Counted from the first letter of the stretch, positions 1 to 9,110 are shown. The stretch: DNA of 64,000 nt from Catenovulum adriaticum (GCF_026725475.1 NZ_CP109966.1:62001-126000), one strand, 5' to 3'. The notes: a model not told the origin generated them from the letters alone. Program-made: numbers and translations.

Positions 1-382
1 TTGTACCCAAAAGATCAACAGACCCTAGGCATTTGTTAAAAACCAATAGCGCAACTTTTTCTCTGTTTTTTCTAAGCCCAACAGATAGTTTTTGAATTGT
101 ATCAATTTATGCCCGTATATTTACACTAATTTAAATTTAAGTGTACAAAAAGCAATGTTTTGTTACTAAACCGCTTGCATTTTTGGCTATATTTAAATAA
201 ATTATGAGTATACATGACTGGTTTTGATTTTTTTGTGCTTTCTATTATCAATTACAAAACAAATCATAAATTGATTAATGCCGGTTAGATTTTTGCGGGT
301 GGTTTTATGGTGCAAATTGCGCTGTTATTATTCAATTACCCCTTAATTAAATAGTTTATCTGTCATTATTTAAGGGTTAAAC
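1..382. other. Intergenic region, window start
   Basis: I see no convincing gene here. Frame 1 reads twelve codons to a TAA at 37-39, which could be the tail of an upstream gene but is too short to support. The rest is AT-rich. A ribosome binding site (AAGGG, about 373-377) precedes the first gene, so its promoter probably lies in this stretch; I could not pick a clear -35/-10 pair. Confidence 0.5.
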
Positions 383-955
383 ATGATGCTAGAACAAAAA
401 ATAAGCCGCAGAGTGTTTATTGGAGCGACTGCTTTTATGGTATCAGCGCCGCTTTTTTCAACGGTGTTAAATGATAAAAACAATTTACTGGTTGTTGAAA
501 ATCATGGTCAATTTTTTAATGCTCAAGAGCTAACTTTATTAACTGATATTGCTGAGCTGATGATCCCAAAAACACAAACCCCAGGCGCCACAGATGCTCA
601 TGTGATCCCAGTTTTAGATGGCTTAATGCTGACGTGGGCCGGAAATGAAACAAAACAGCAATACCGCAGCATTATTCGCCAAATCGAGCAAATCGCCAAA
701 AATACTTATGCTGAAAATTATATTCAGCTTGCACACCAACAAAGATACAAGCTGTTAGAGCAGCTTGATATAACCGCTTTTGAAAACCAACAAACTGAGT
801 TATCCAAAAGTTATCGGCATTTAAAAGAAATGGTTTTTCATGTTTATTATACCTCTGAAGAAGCGAATCCGGACTATGTATTAATACCGGGCACTTATAA
901 GGGCGATATATCGAAACAAACACTTGAAAAAATCCTTGCTGGAGGAACAATATGA
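383..955 (+). CDS. Gluconate 2-dehydrogenase subunit 3-like protein (Tat-exported)
   Basis: A 190-residue protein that starts with a twin-arginine signal (SRRVFIGATAF, residues 8-18) and a hydrophobic stretch, then a small helical domain resembling the gluconate-2-dehydrogenase subunit 3 family, with the typical 'LTLLTDIAELMIPKTQTPGA' region near residues 50-70. In that family the small subunit helps export or stabilise a GMC flavoprotein dehydrogenase that oxidises sugars in the periplasm. The next gene is such a GMC enzyme and overlaps this one by 4 bp (ATGA at 952-955), so the two are translationally coupled and probably form one complex. ATG at 386 is an alternative start; AAGGG lies upstream of both. 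Family assignment is good; the sugar substrate is unknown. Confidence 0.8.
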   Translation: MMLEQKISRRVFIGATAFMVSAPLFSTVLNDKNNLLVVENHGQFFNAQELTLLTDIAELMIPKTQTPGATDAHVIPVLDGLMLTWAGNETKQQYRSIIRQIEQIAKNTYAENYIQLAHQQRYKLLEQLDITAFENQQTELSKSYRHLKEMVFHVYYTSEEANPDYVLIPGTYKGDISKQTLEKILAGGTI

Positions 956-2685
956 ACCCGTCTAATCATGAAACTGAGTATGATGTTATTATTGTTGGCT
1001 CTGGCATTACCGGTGGATGGGCTGCTAAAGAATTTAGTGAAAAGGGCTTTAATACGTTAGTGCTTGAGCGGGGGCCTAATCTTGAGCATCCGAGCCCAAA
1101 ATATACAGATATGCAAGCACCTTGGGATCGCGAAAACCGAGGACTGGCTTCAGAAGTGTACGACGATCAAGGTCGTTATCAAATGATGAAGCAAGTTAAG
1201 CCCAACTTAACTAACGACTTTGTTAATTTTTTTGTTGATGATAAAGAGCACCCTTATTCTTATCCAAAAGAAAGACCTTTTATGTGGATAAGAGGATATC
1301 AGTTAGGTGGGCGCTCACTTACTTGGGGGCGCCAAGTATTAAGGTGGGGCAAAAAAGATTTTGAGGCTAACGCGAAAGATGGACATGGTGTGCCTTGGCC
1401 AATTGGATATGATGATGTAGCCCCTTGGTATGATTATGTTGAATCTTTTATAGGGGTGTCTGCCAACAAAGATGGGCTAGATGTTTTACCTGACGGCGTA
1501 TTTCAAAAGCCGTGGGAAATGAGTGCTGCTGAAAAACATATTTCTAAAAAATTAGCTGAAAATTATAATGATCGCCATTTAATTGTCGGTCGTGCCGCTA
1601 ATTTAACTGAACCGACAGCAGAACAACAAAAATTAGGACGGGGGACTTGTCAGGCCAGGTTTTATTGCAGACGAGGTTGTACTTTTGGTGCGTATTTTAG
1701 TTCTAATTCAGCGACCTTACCGGCCGCTAAAAAAACGGGTAATTTAAGCATAGTAACAGATGCGATTGTTTCGACCGTTGACTATAACAAAGCAACTGGC
1801 AAAGCCTCTGGTGTGACTGTGATTGATGCCAACAGCAAACAAAAGCGCAGCTATAAATCTAGAGTCGTTTTTTTATGCGCTTCAGCACTCGACTCAGTGA
1901 AAATTTTACTCAATTCTAAATCTGAAGATTTTCCAAATGGTATTGCCAATTCAAGCGGTGCGGTTGGGCATTATATAATGGATCATTTTGTTGGTGCCAC
2001 TGGTATGGCAGAAGTACCGGGTTTAGAAGACAGATATAGTTACGGCCGCCGACCTATTGCCACTTATATACCAAACTATCGGCATGATAAAACAGATGAT
2101 GTTAATTTTGTGCGAGGCTACGGCTATCAAACTACAGCCAGAGATAGACCTAATTCCGGCAACAGTGGAAAAAGCGTGGGCATAGGCGCAGCTGTTAAGG
2201 ATCAGGCTTATCAGGATAAACCTTGGTATTTTAGAGCGTACATGTATGGCGAAATGTTGCCCTATTACGATAATTTCGCCACTTTACACCCCACTAAACA
2301 AGATAAATGGGGCGTGCCTCAGCTACATATTGATGCTCAAATTAGAGACAACGAACGAAAAATGACTCACCAAGCGGCTAAAGATATTCAAGAAATGCTT
2401 GAAGTTGCGGGTTGTAAAAATATCAAAGTCACGAAAAAATCAGCCAATGAACATATTATGATAGGCGATCGTATCCATGAAATGGGCGGCGCTTGTATGG
2501 GCGATGATCCAAAAGTGTCGGTGTTAAATAAATGGAATCAAACGCATGATGTACCAAATTTGTTTATTACCGATGGCGCGTGCATGTCGTCTTGTGCAAC
2601 GCAAAACCCATCTTTAACTTATATGGCGTTAACAGCGCGGGCTGCTGATTATGCAGCTAAATTGATGACGAAAGGCACACTATAA
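952..2685 (+). CDS. GMC-family FAD-dependent sugar dehydrogenase
   Basis: A 577-residue GMC oxidoreductase. The N-terminus has the FAD-binding fold (IIVGSGITGGW, residues 13-23, and 'LVLERG' about 20 residues on). The C-terminal GMC domain has HEMGG and the closing segment 'CATQNPSLTYMAL', where the family keeps its catalytic His/Asn region. It has no signal peptide of its own, as is usual when a Tat-bearing subunit 3 partner carries it out; that partner is the overlapping upstream gene. Relatives with this gene order include bacterial glycoside 3-dehydrogenases (Agrobacterium glucoside 3-dehydrogenase, Caulobacter lactose dehydrogenase), which make 3-keto sugars. The ribosome binding site GGAGG lies within the upstream gene. 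That the substrate is a xylan- or uronate-derived sugar is inference. Confidence 0.87.
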   Translation: MNPSNHETEYDVIIVGSGITGGWAAKEFSEKGFNTLVLERGPNLEHPSPKYTDMQAPWDRENRGLASEVYDDQGRYQMMKQVKPNLTNDFVNFFVDDKEHPYSYPKERPFMWIRGYQLGGRSLTWGRQVLRWGKKDFEANAKDGHGVPWPIGYDDVAPWYDYVESFIGVSANKDGLDVLPDGVFQKPWEMSAAEKHISKKLAENYNDRHLIVGRAANLTEPTAEQQKLGRGTCQARFYCRRGCTFGAYFSSNSATLPAAKKTGNLSIVTDAIVSTVDYNKATGKASGVTVIDANSKQKRSYKSRVVFLCASALDSVKILLNSKSEDFPNGIANSSGAVGHYIMDHFVGATGMAEVPGLEDRYSYGRRPIATYIPNYRHDKTDDVNFVRGYGYQTTARDRPNSGNSGKSVGIGAAVKDQAYQDKPWYFRAYMYGEMLPYYDNFATLHPTKQDKWGVPQLHIDAQIRDNERKMTHQAAKDIQEMLEVAGCKNIKVTKKSANEHIMIGDRIHEMGGACMGDDPKVSVLNKWNQTHDVPNLFITDGACMSSCATQNPSLTYMALTARAADYAAKLMTKGTL

Positions 2686-3653
2686 TGGATCGTCGACAAT
2701 TTATTAGCCGCACGGCAGCCGCAGGGGTAACAGGTGCTGGTTTAGCCAGCCTTGCAGCTTGTTCTTCAACAGAGCTAAAAACAGCTTTAGAAAATGAAAA
2801 TAATCAACATCAAGCCGCAGGTATTCTCTCGCTGGCGCAAAGGCAACAAGGGCTTGCTTCATTTGCTTGTAATATTGAGCAATGGTTTCGTGGTGAAATT
2901 CCTTTTTTAGACCGTATGGCAGCGGCAAAGTCTATCGGTTTTAGTGCGGTAGAAATTTGGAATCCGTTTGATAAAGATAGAGGCAGAACACCTGAAATAA
3001 TTGCTCAACGCGCTGCTGATGTCGGCGTAAAAATTACCAGTTATTCTCCTCATCCCCCTAATTTTGCCGATCCTAAAAACGAAAAGCCTTTTTTAGAATG
3101 GTTAGATTTAACCATTTCAGCGGGCAAAACATTAAACATACCTAATTTTAATTTAACCGGACATAAACTGATTAAAGGTTTAACGGTTGAGCAAATGATT
3201 GAAAACTATACCCGAGTATTAAAGCGAGTGGCTCCGCGATTAGAAGCTGAAAATATGATTGCGACGATTGAGCCTTACAACCCCTTTAATCATAAAGGCC
3301 ACTTTATGTATGGTCACGAACCTGCATTATCCATTTGTCGTGAGGTAAATTCACCCAGTGTAAAAATCAACTGGGATTTTTTTCACATGCAGCGCACCAA
3401 TGGTAATTTAATCACGCATCTAGAGAACGGATTTGATCAAGTTGCCTATATTCAACTGGCTGATTCACCTGATAGAAACCAACCCGGTACAGGCGAAGTT
3501 GCGTATGGCAAAGTGCTCACTCGATTGAGAGAACTAGGCTACCCAGGTTACATAGGGGCTGAGTTTTTCCCACAAAATAAAAATGCAGTTCAAGCTGCAT
3601 CAGACTTGGCTCAACTGGCATTGAACATTGAGCTGAAAGCGCCAAGTATTTAA
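2685..3653 (+). CDS. Sugar phosphate isomerase/epimerase-like TIM barrel (Tat lipoprotein)
   Basis: A 322-residue exported protein. It begins with a Tat motif (MDRRQFISRTAAAG) followed by a lipobox (SLAAC, Cys about residue 26), so a periplasmic lipoprotein is predicted. The body is an AP-endonuclease-2-type TIM barrel: 'VEIWNPFDK', 'ATIEPYNPF', 'KINWDFFHMQ', 'YIQLADSPDRNQPGTGEV' and 'YIGAEFFPQ' place the Glu/Asp/His residues that bind the divalent metal in this family. Hydroxypyruvate isomerase is one relative. Its start overlaps the GMC stop (TAATG), so it is coupled. In this context it may act on the oxidised (keto) sugar made by the GMC enzyme; that role is inference. Confidence 0.8.
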   Translation: MDRRQFISRTAAAGVTGAGLASLAACSSTELKTALENENNQHQAAGILSLAQRQQGLASFACNIEQWFRGEIPFLDRMAAAKSIGFSAVEIWNPFDKDRGRTPEIIAQRAADVGVKITSYSPHPPNFADPKNEKPFLEWLDLTISAGKTLNIPNFNLTGHKLIKGLTVEQMIENYTRVLKRVAPRLEAENMIATIEPYNPFNHKGHFMYGHEPALSICREVNSPSVKINWDFFHMQRTNGNLITHLENGFDQVAYIQLADSPDRNQPGTGEVAYGKVLTRLRELGYPGYIGAEFFPQNKNAVQAASDLAQLALNIELKAPSI

Positions 3654-3695
3654 CCCATTAATATTGATTTATATATGTTGTAAAAAGGTCTAACT

Positions 3696-4919
3696 ATGAG
3701 CTTAAAATTAAATAAAACCCTGCTTTCTTTATCTATTATTGCTTCTTTAACTGCTTGCGGTACAACTCAAAACGCAGATACTCAAACGGCTTCTGTTTCT
3801 TGGCCTGCTGATAATGTTGCGTTTTGTCACGCTGCTTTAGACAACGCAACCGAACAGTTAGATGATTTTCGTAAAGCCTATACTAACCCTAAAAAAATAC
3901 CGACTTCGTTTAGCGAAGGCAAGGTGCATTATACGACACCTATGGGCTGGACGAGCGGCTTTGTGGCGGGTAACTTTTGGTATATTTATGAGCATACTAA
4001 AGATCAAAGTTGGTTAGAAACCGCCAAAAAATGGACTCACGCGTTAGAAGAGCAACAGTTTAACCGCAAAACGCATGACATTGGTTTTATTATGAATAGC
4101 ACCTTTGGAAATGGATTAAGGCTAACTGGCAATCAAAGCTATGAGCCTATTTTAGAAAATTCAGCGCGAACATTAATGGAAAGATATAACCCCGATATTG
4201 GTGCGACTTTTTCGTGGAGTTGGGGCACTTGGGAATTTCCCGTTATTATCGACAATATGATGAATTTAGAGTTGTTATTTAATGCGTCAATTGAAAGCGG
4301 AGACCAAAGATATTACGATGCAGCAGTGAGCCACGCCAGTGTTACGATGGAGCATCATTTTAGAGATGATCATAGTTCTTATCATTTAGTCAATTACAGC
4401 CGTGAAACAGGTCTACCAAAGTCTAAACAAACGTTTCAGGGCATCGCCGACGATTCATCTTGGGCAAGAGGCCAATCATGGGGCGCTTATGGCTACACTA
4501 TGGTTTACCGATACACACAAGACGAAAAATTCTTAAATCATGCAAAAAATATTGTTGAATATTTGCTGAACCACAAAAATATGCCTGAAGATTTAATCCC
4601 GTATTTTGATTATGACGCACCGGATGATGCCAATATTACTGATTATCGCGACTCATCTGCGGCATCTTTGTTAGCCAGTGCATTATTAGAATTAGCTGAT
4701 TATGTTGATGATAATGAAGCTAAGAAATATCGTCAGGTTGCGATGAGAATATTACGAAGTTTAGCGTCGTCTGATTATTTAGCAGCTAAAGGCGAAAACG
4801 GACACTTTTTGTTGAAGCAGGCAACGGGTAATTACCCTAAAGATTTAGACTTAAATGCATCGCTTAACTATGGTGATTATTATTATTTAGAAGCGCTAAA
4901 TCGTTGTAAATCTCTTTAA
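3696..4919 (+). CDS. GH88 unsaturated glucuronyl hydrolase (lipoprotein)
   Basis: A 407-residue (alpha/alpha)6-barrel protein with a lipoprotein signal (SLTACG). The GH88 signature is clear: 'HDIGF' with Asp128, then 'IIDNMMNLELLF' with Asp186, the two positions equivalent to the catalytic aspartates of Bacillus unsaturated glucuronyl hydrolase, plus 'DDSSWARGQSWGAYGY' and 'DYRDSSAASLLASALLEL'. The family removes 4,5-unsaturated uronic acid from oligosaccharides made by polysaccharide lyases. It lies 42 bp after the isomerase-like gene and probably shares its transcript. No recognised lyase is present in the window, so the origin of an unsaturated substrate is open; the beta-helix lipoprotein at 15400 or an eliminative route after sugar oxidation are possibilities. 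Confidence 0.88.
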   Translation: MSLKLNKTLLSLSIIASLTACGTTQNADTQTASVSWPADNVAFCHAALDNATEQLDDFRKAYTNPKKIPTSFSEGKVHYTTPMGWTSGFVAGNFWYIYEHTKDQSWLETAKKWTHALEEQQFNRKTHDIGFIMNSTFGNGLRLTGNQSYEPILENSARTLMERYNPDIGATFSWSWGTWEFPVIIDNMMNLELLFNASIESGDQRYYDAAVSHASVTMEHHFRDDHSSYHLVNYSRETGLPKSKQTFQGIADDSSWARGQSWGAYGYTMVYRYTQDEKFLNHAKNIVEYLLNHKNMPEDLIPYFDYDAPDDANITDYRDSSAASLLASALLELADYVDDNEAKKYRQVAMRILRSLASSDYLAAKGENGHFLLKQATGNYPKDLDLNASLNYGDYYYLEALNRCKSL

Positions 4920-5018
4920 TTTTCTGTGTTAAGATAATTTCAAGTATGTTAAAACGCTTGAAGGTATTTGTTTTAGCAGGCAAGATTAAAACAGGCTTAT
5001 CCTGGATAATTGATTTTG

Positions 5019-5036
5019 AAACGGACCCATCCGTTT
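5019..5036 (+). terminator. Hairpin terminator after the GH88 operon
   Basis: Seven-base perfect stem AAACGGA / TCCGTTT (5019-5025 and 5030-5036) with loop CCCA, extended below by imperfect TTTTGA / TCAAAG pairing and followed by two further Ts. It sits between the GH88 gene and the next gene, so it probably ends the first operon. Confidence 0.5.
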
Positions 5037-5123
5037 TTCAAAGTCAATGTCTAGGGGCTTTTGATCTTGTATTGAAATAAAATATTTTTAAATAAGTCGC
5101 TATAAATTAAATTGGCAGAATTG

Positions 5124-7259
5124 ATGAAAAAACTATTATTACCTATGTTGATAGCTGCAGCACCCTATTGTTGGGCTGATGGGCATCAGCATAACAGCAT
5201 AGTATTAGATGCAATTGACGATTTTTCGGTCTCGGATAGTGCTAATGTGCCTTATTATAAAGATGCAGGAAATGACTCGTTAGCAATTGATGCACGGATA
5301 AGTGATTATCGAACTTTATTTGCTCAAGCCACAACAAAGTTTACCGGTGAAACGGGTCAATACGACATAACCATAACCGTGCTGACTGAAGAAGACGGTG
5401 AACCTATTTACCGATTATTGGTAAATGAAAAAATAGTTGCTACTTATCGCAGCAGTTACATTGGTGAAGATTCACCACAAGATCTTAAACCAGAAAAACA
5501 CACTTGGGCTAACATTAGCCTAAACCAAGGTGATAAGTTAAGTATTGAATCAATCGCAGATACCAATGGTGAAATTCCTGAGCATGGTGGTACTGCGTGG
5601 GCAAGAGGCCGCTGGCAGCAATTAGAGATGACCCAAGCTGGCAAATTATCGCTCGAGCGCCCGCATTTTAATCACGACAGTGATTTATTGATTGCCCAGT
5701 TTGATTTATTACCAGATGCCGACGATGTTCATGCTATCGCCGCGTTGGGATCTATGCTGCAGCATGATGATCTTAAAAAAGTTAATTTAATTTCCGTCGC
5801 TGGCACAACCGGTACTCAAACGGGCAGTTATTTAAATGCGAATGCTTTATTTAATATGGCATTTGGTCAAGAAAATTTAAATTGGACAGATGCGCGCGCT
5901 GATTGGCAAAAATCAGTGCTCATGATAAGAGACAGAGTAAAAGCCAGATTAGCAAATGGCGGTAAAGTTTGGGTACAAGAGGCAGGTCAATCTGACTTTA
6001 CTCGAGATTGGATTGACGCTTTGCTAACGGCAGGTATAAACCCATCTGTGATTAAAAATAACGTTATTGTAGTACAGCATAGCAATTGGAATGAGAAAAA
6101 GACAACGCCCGAAGATTTAGCCTATGTGAAAAAAATGACAGATTATCGTGCAATTAATGATGGCAATAAGGCGCTGAAAAAATTTGTACGCAAAAATAGA
6201 CGAGGTGAGTTTACACCTAAGTATGTTGATGAAAATCCTAAGTGGATTAAACATGCGGTATCGGCCAAAAATTCAAATCAAAAAGCCAGACAACTTTGGA
6301 CTGAAGCAGACAAAATAGTGAAAGATTCTGGGTTTTCAGCTGACTATTCAGTGATGCCTGAAGGCGGCGTTGATTTTTCAGATATAGTTGAAGCTTGGTG
6401 GATATTAGAGCTGGGGCAGCCGGCTATTTCTGTTCATGCTTTTTGGGAACGTTACGTGACAGATGTGGAGCTTGATAGCATTAATCCACCTAAAGGACGC
6501 TTGGCTGTTGTGATTGATGGTAACTCACCTGATCCAGATGATATAGGTGCAACACCTGTTATGCTTGGGTTATTACAAAAGGCAGATTTAAATGACAGGC
6601 TAGTTCATTTGTCGCATTCATGTGATTTAGATCCAACCAAAAACAAAGGCTATCAAATTGGCAAAGCTGACGAATTAAGACGCCAGAAAATATTACATCA
6701 ATTAAGTGGTAAAGGGATTGAATTGTTTGGACCTTTTAATCATTTAGCTGATTATTATAACTGCCGAGTTGATCAAGCTGGCGCCACTGCCGATTTAGTC
6801 AAAGCCATTAATGCGTCAACAAAAACTGACCCATTATGGATTATTGAAGCTGGTGAACCTGATTTAATTGGCTATGCGCTTGAGAACTCAAACCCTAAGG
6901 CCCATAAAAATGTGCATGTGGTATCACATCACCCAGCTAATGACGATAGTGGCGACTATTTTACATGGCAGAAAATTCTTGATTTTGGGGTAACTGAACA
7001 CCAAATAGGTGATCAAAACTTAGGTTTGCAAACGCCAATGGCACCTTGGGATTGGGCTAAAGATCATCAAGATCCTGGGATGCGATTTATTTGGGAAATG
7101 TTGGCTTACGCTGAGCAAGATGGGGTTGTACCTTTTCAAACCAATAAATTTGATTGCTCAGATGCAGGCATGATTTACTGGTGGATAACAGGCGCAAATA
7201 AAGGCGGCAATAAAGATTCAACCGCCGATGATATCATTGATATGTTATTGCAAAGATAA
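5124..7259 (+). CDS. Secreted protein with two nucleoside-hydrolase-like segments
   Basis: About 711 residues from ATG 5124 (an upstream TTG at 5112 is in frame but less likely; the signal peptide MKKLLLPMLIAAAPYCWA starts at 5124). Residues about 20-180 look like a beta-sandwich, possibly carbohydrate-binding. Two later segments resemble inosine/uridine nucleoside hydrolase-like folds: 'AQFDLLPDADDVHAIAALG' and, after about 270 residues, 'VVIDGNSPDPDDIGATPVM'; both carry the acidic DxDD-type cluster that binds calcium in that fold. Related folds occur in DUF1593 'cellulose-binding' proteins, and another such protein starts at 63074. I cannot name a reaction. It stands alone after a terminator. 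Confidence 0.55.
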   Translation: MKKLLLPMLIAAAPYCWADGHQHNSIVLDAIDDFSVSDSANVPYYKDAGNDSLAIDARISDYRTLFAQATTKFTGETGQYDITITVLTEEDGEPIYRLLVNEKIVATYRSSYIGEDSPQDLKPEKHTWANISLNQGDKLSIESIADTNGEIPEHGGTAWARGRWQQLEMTQAGKLSLERPHFNHDSDLLIAQFDLLPDADDVHAIAALGSMLQHDDLKKVNLISVAGTTGTQTGSYLNANALFNMAFGQENLNWTDARADWQKSVLMIRDRVKARLANGGKVWVQEAGQSDFTRDWIDALLTAGINPSVIKNNVIVVQHSNWNEKKTTPEDLAYVKKMTDYRAINDGNKALKKFVRKNRRGEFTPKYVDENPKWIKHAVSAKNSNQKARQLWTEADKIVKDSGFSADYSVMPEGGVDFSDIVEAWWILELGQPAISVHAFWERYVTDVELDSINPPKGRLAVVIDGNSPDPDDIGATPVMLGLLQKADLNDRLVHLSHSCDLDPTKNKGYQIGKADELRRQKILHQLSGKGIELFGPFNHLADYYNCRVDQAGATADLVKAINASTKTDPLWIIEAGEPDLIGYALENSNPKAHKNVHVVSHHPANDDSGDYFTWQKILDFGVTEHQIGDQNLGLQTPMAPWDWAKDHQDPGMRFIWEMLAYAEQDGVVPFQTNKFDCSDAGMIYWWITGANKGGNKDSTADDIIDMLLQR

Positions 7260-7385
7260 ACGTTTACTTTATTAACGGTTACTTTATTAACCGGTGTATA
7301 TAAAGCAAGCGCATCATTGTGCTAATCCCGATCATCTCATTATGATCAATAGAAAGGGCTATAGTTTAGAGTAAAATGTTTTTTC

Positions 7386-7541
7386 AGGACGAAAAAACCA
7401 AGCTGGGCAAAAGCATTAACACCCGAGCAACGGCGCATAGAAGCATTAGAGGCTCAACTAAAACGCGCACAAAGGGATAATGATATATTAAAAAAAGCTG
7501 CAGCTTTCTTCATACTGGACAATCCAAACCACAAATCGTGA
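7386..7541 (+). pseudogene. IS3-family orfA remnant
   Basis: An open stretch without start codon that reads 'SWAKALTPEQRRIEALEAQL' and then 'DNDILKKAAAFF', the C-terminal coiled-coil of IS3-family OrfA. The N-terminal helix-turn-helix is missing. The run of seven A in 'ttaaaaaaagc' (about 7488-7498) matches the slippery site that normally gives the OrfAB fusion by -1 frameshifting. It overlaps the orfB remnant that follows. Confidence 0.7.
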
Positions 7542-8218
7542 AACAAATGAAGAAAGCGCACTCTGATTATAACGTCACTGAATTATGCAATGCGCTTGGT
7601 GTTTGCAGCAGTCGTTTTTATTACAATGCCAAAACACCATCAGCAAAAGAAGATGCATTAAATGTGTTGATTAAACTGATTTTTAACGAATCAGGCTACA
7701 CTTATGGTAAACGACGAATACAAGCTGAGTTACGCGGTATTGGGTGTCATGTTGGCTTATACAAAATATCAAAAATCATGAGAAATCAAAGATTAAAAGC
7801 CATAAGACCGAAAACACAACACCATTATCCAACCTCTGGTACAGAGCATAAATATGCACCGACTTTAATTAAACGCAAGTTCGTGCCTGAAACTTACAAC
7901 ACGCATTATGTCGGTGATATTACCCACATAAGGCATCATGAAGGCTGGCGTTACTTGGCTTGTGTGCTTGATTTAGCCACCAAGGAAATTGTTGGTTATG
8001 CATTATCGACTAGCCCTGATGCCCAGTTAGCAAAAGCTGCATTAAATGATGCAGTTCAACGCCAAGAACCCGATACAACAAAATTGATATTTCACTCGGA
8101 GCAAGGGGTGCAATATTATACTGGCGCGTTCAGAAAAAGGCTTAAGACGTTAAAGATAACTCAGAGCATGAGCAGACGTGGAAATTATTTAGACAATGCT
8201 GTCATGGAAAGATTATGA
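7538..8218 (+). pseudogene. IS3-family orfB transposase, truncated
   Basis: 226 residues of an rve/DDE integrase core: 'SGYTYGKRRIQAEL', 'YVGDITHI' (first catalytic Asp), 'FHSEQGVQYYTG' and 'GNYLDNAVMERL'. Two defects show it is dead: the second catalytic residue, normally the Asp of HSDxG, is Glu here (codon at 8099-8101), and the protein stops right after the third catalytic Glu (NAVMERL, stop at 8216-8218), losing the usual 50 or so C-terminal residues. The following sequence to 8489 does not look like IS3, so the 3' end was lost by deletion. Confidence 0.8.
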
Positions 8219-8381
8219 TCTGATCACATCGAACAGGTACATTTAAACCCGACAAAAAATGAAGATGAGAAGGCAGCATAAAATTTAACTTTAGGCGACA
8301 ACTATCTTGCAAAACACCGACTACTAGATAAAGGAAGATAAGTAAAGCCTGTTGATCTTTCGTGATAATTTTACGAGCTAC

Positions 8382-8441
8382 ATGGTGTCGTCAGTTTAGT
8401 TAAAATTGCTTCACTAAAAGTAACCAATCGGGCGACACCAT
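8382..8441. repeat. 60-bp inverted-repeat element
   Basis: Outer arms ATGGTGTCG (8382-8390) and CGACACCAT (8433-8441) are a perfect 9-bp inverted repeat; inside, TTTAGT (8395-8400) and ACTAAA (8413-8418) pair again. This gives a double-stem fold in a gene-free stretch (8219-8489) between the IS3 remnant and the ExoP-like gene. It may be an insertion-element end or a small MITE; no function can be assigned. Confidence 0.35.
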
Positions 8442-8489
8442 TACCACACTGTTTGATCCTCTAAAATCTAGAAAAGACTAGCAAAGGGG

Positions 8490-9110
8490 TTATTCACTAC
8501 AGCCCTTTTTGCCTGGTTGCATCTCGCTGACACGAACTTCAGCTAAATGGATCTCGAACCTTTCGGCGGTAGAAATTGAAAATGGCCAGCTGAGCGTGGA
8601 CAAATTTGCTCCAGCGCCAGAGATACAATTAAGTGCTATCGGAAAAATAAACCATTTATTTGTAGGCGCTTTTTTTAATTGCTCGGCTATATTAATTTTA
8701 GCATTACAAGTCTTGCCACACTTAACTTTAAACATGACGCGATTTGGGACTTTTCGCGATATAATTTTAATGGCCATCGCAATTTCGGCGTTATGCTCGA
8801 ATTTCGACAAATCAACAGTTTTACCATAAATTGTTGCGTTAACCTCGCCATTCATACTTCTGCGCCATTTTAGTTTGATTGCACTTGGAATTTCAGCATC
8901 ATCAGCCGGCCCTAATGTTAATGCACCGCCTGGACTTTTGCCTCCCTCATCAGGAATTTGTTTGTTACCATTTCCATCACCTCTAAGTGTCCAGCCCCAT
9001 TTACCTGGGGTTTCACCGTTCAAAAAATAGAAATAGTCTGTATTAACTTTTTGTTCGGCAAATGAAGTGGTTGAAATGACAAATGCTACTATCAAAAAAA
9101 GATGTCTCAT
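8490..9110 (-). CDS. Small secreted ExoP-type galactose-binding-like domain protein
   Basis: 206 residues with a clear signal peptide (MRHLFLIVAFVISTTSFA). The rest resembles the ExoP galactose-binding-like domain normally found at the C-terminus of GH3 glucosidases and xylosidases: 'SAIKLKWRRSMNGEVNATI', then 'MFKVKCGKTCNAKINIAEQL', 'NKWFIFPIALNCISGAGANL' and 'PFSISTAERFEIHLAEVRV'. Here the domain stands alone with no GH3 catalytic part. It may be a free carbohydrate-binding protein, or the surviving tail of a GH3 gene that re-acquired a signal sequence. It is flanked on both sides by insertion-sequence debris, so rearrangement is plausible. The family match is from recall of the pattern and should be taken as moderate. 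Confidence 0.6.
   Translation of the reverse strand: MRHLFLIVAFVISTTSFAEQKVNTDYFYFLNGETPGKWGWTLRGDGNGNKQIPDEGGKSPGGALTLGPADDAEIPSAIKLKWRRSMNGEVNATIYGKTVDLSKFEHNAEIAMAIKIISRKVPNRVMFKVKCGKTCNAKINIAEQLKKAPTNKWFIFPIALNCISGAGANLSTLSWPFSISTAERFEIHLAEVRVSEMQPGKKGCSE

Noticed and set aside
1..39. Short frame ending in TAA and a segment 'GATCAACAGAC' that vaguely recurs near 8350 and, degenerate, near 5050
   Set aside because: Too short and too imperfect to call either a gene tail or an IS end without a database search.
7264..7291. Two copies of TTACTTTATTAAC, 15 bp apart, after the nucleoside-hydrolase-like gene
   Set aside because: Short AT-rich repeat, may be chance; no hairpin or site could be linked to it.
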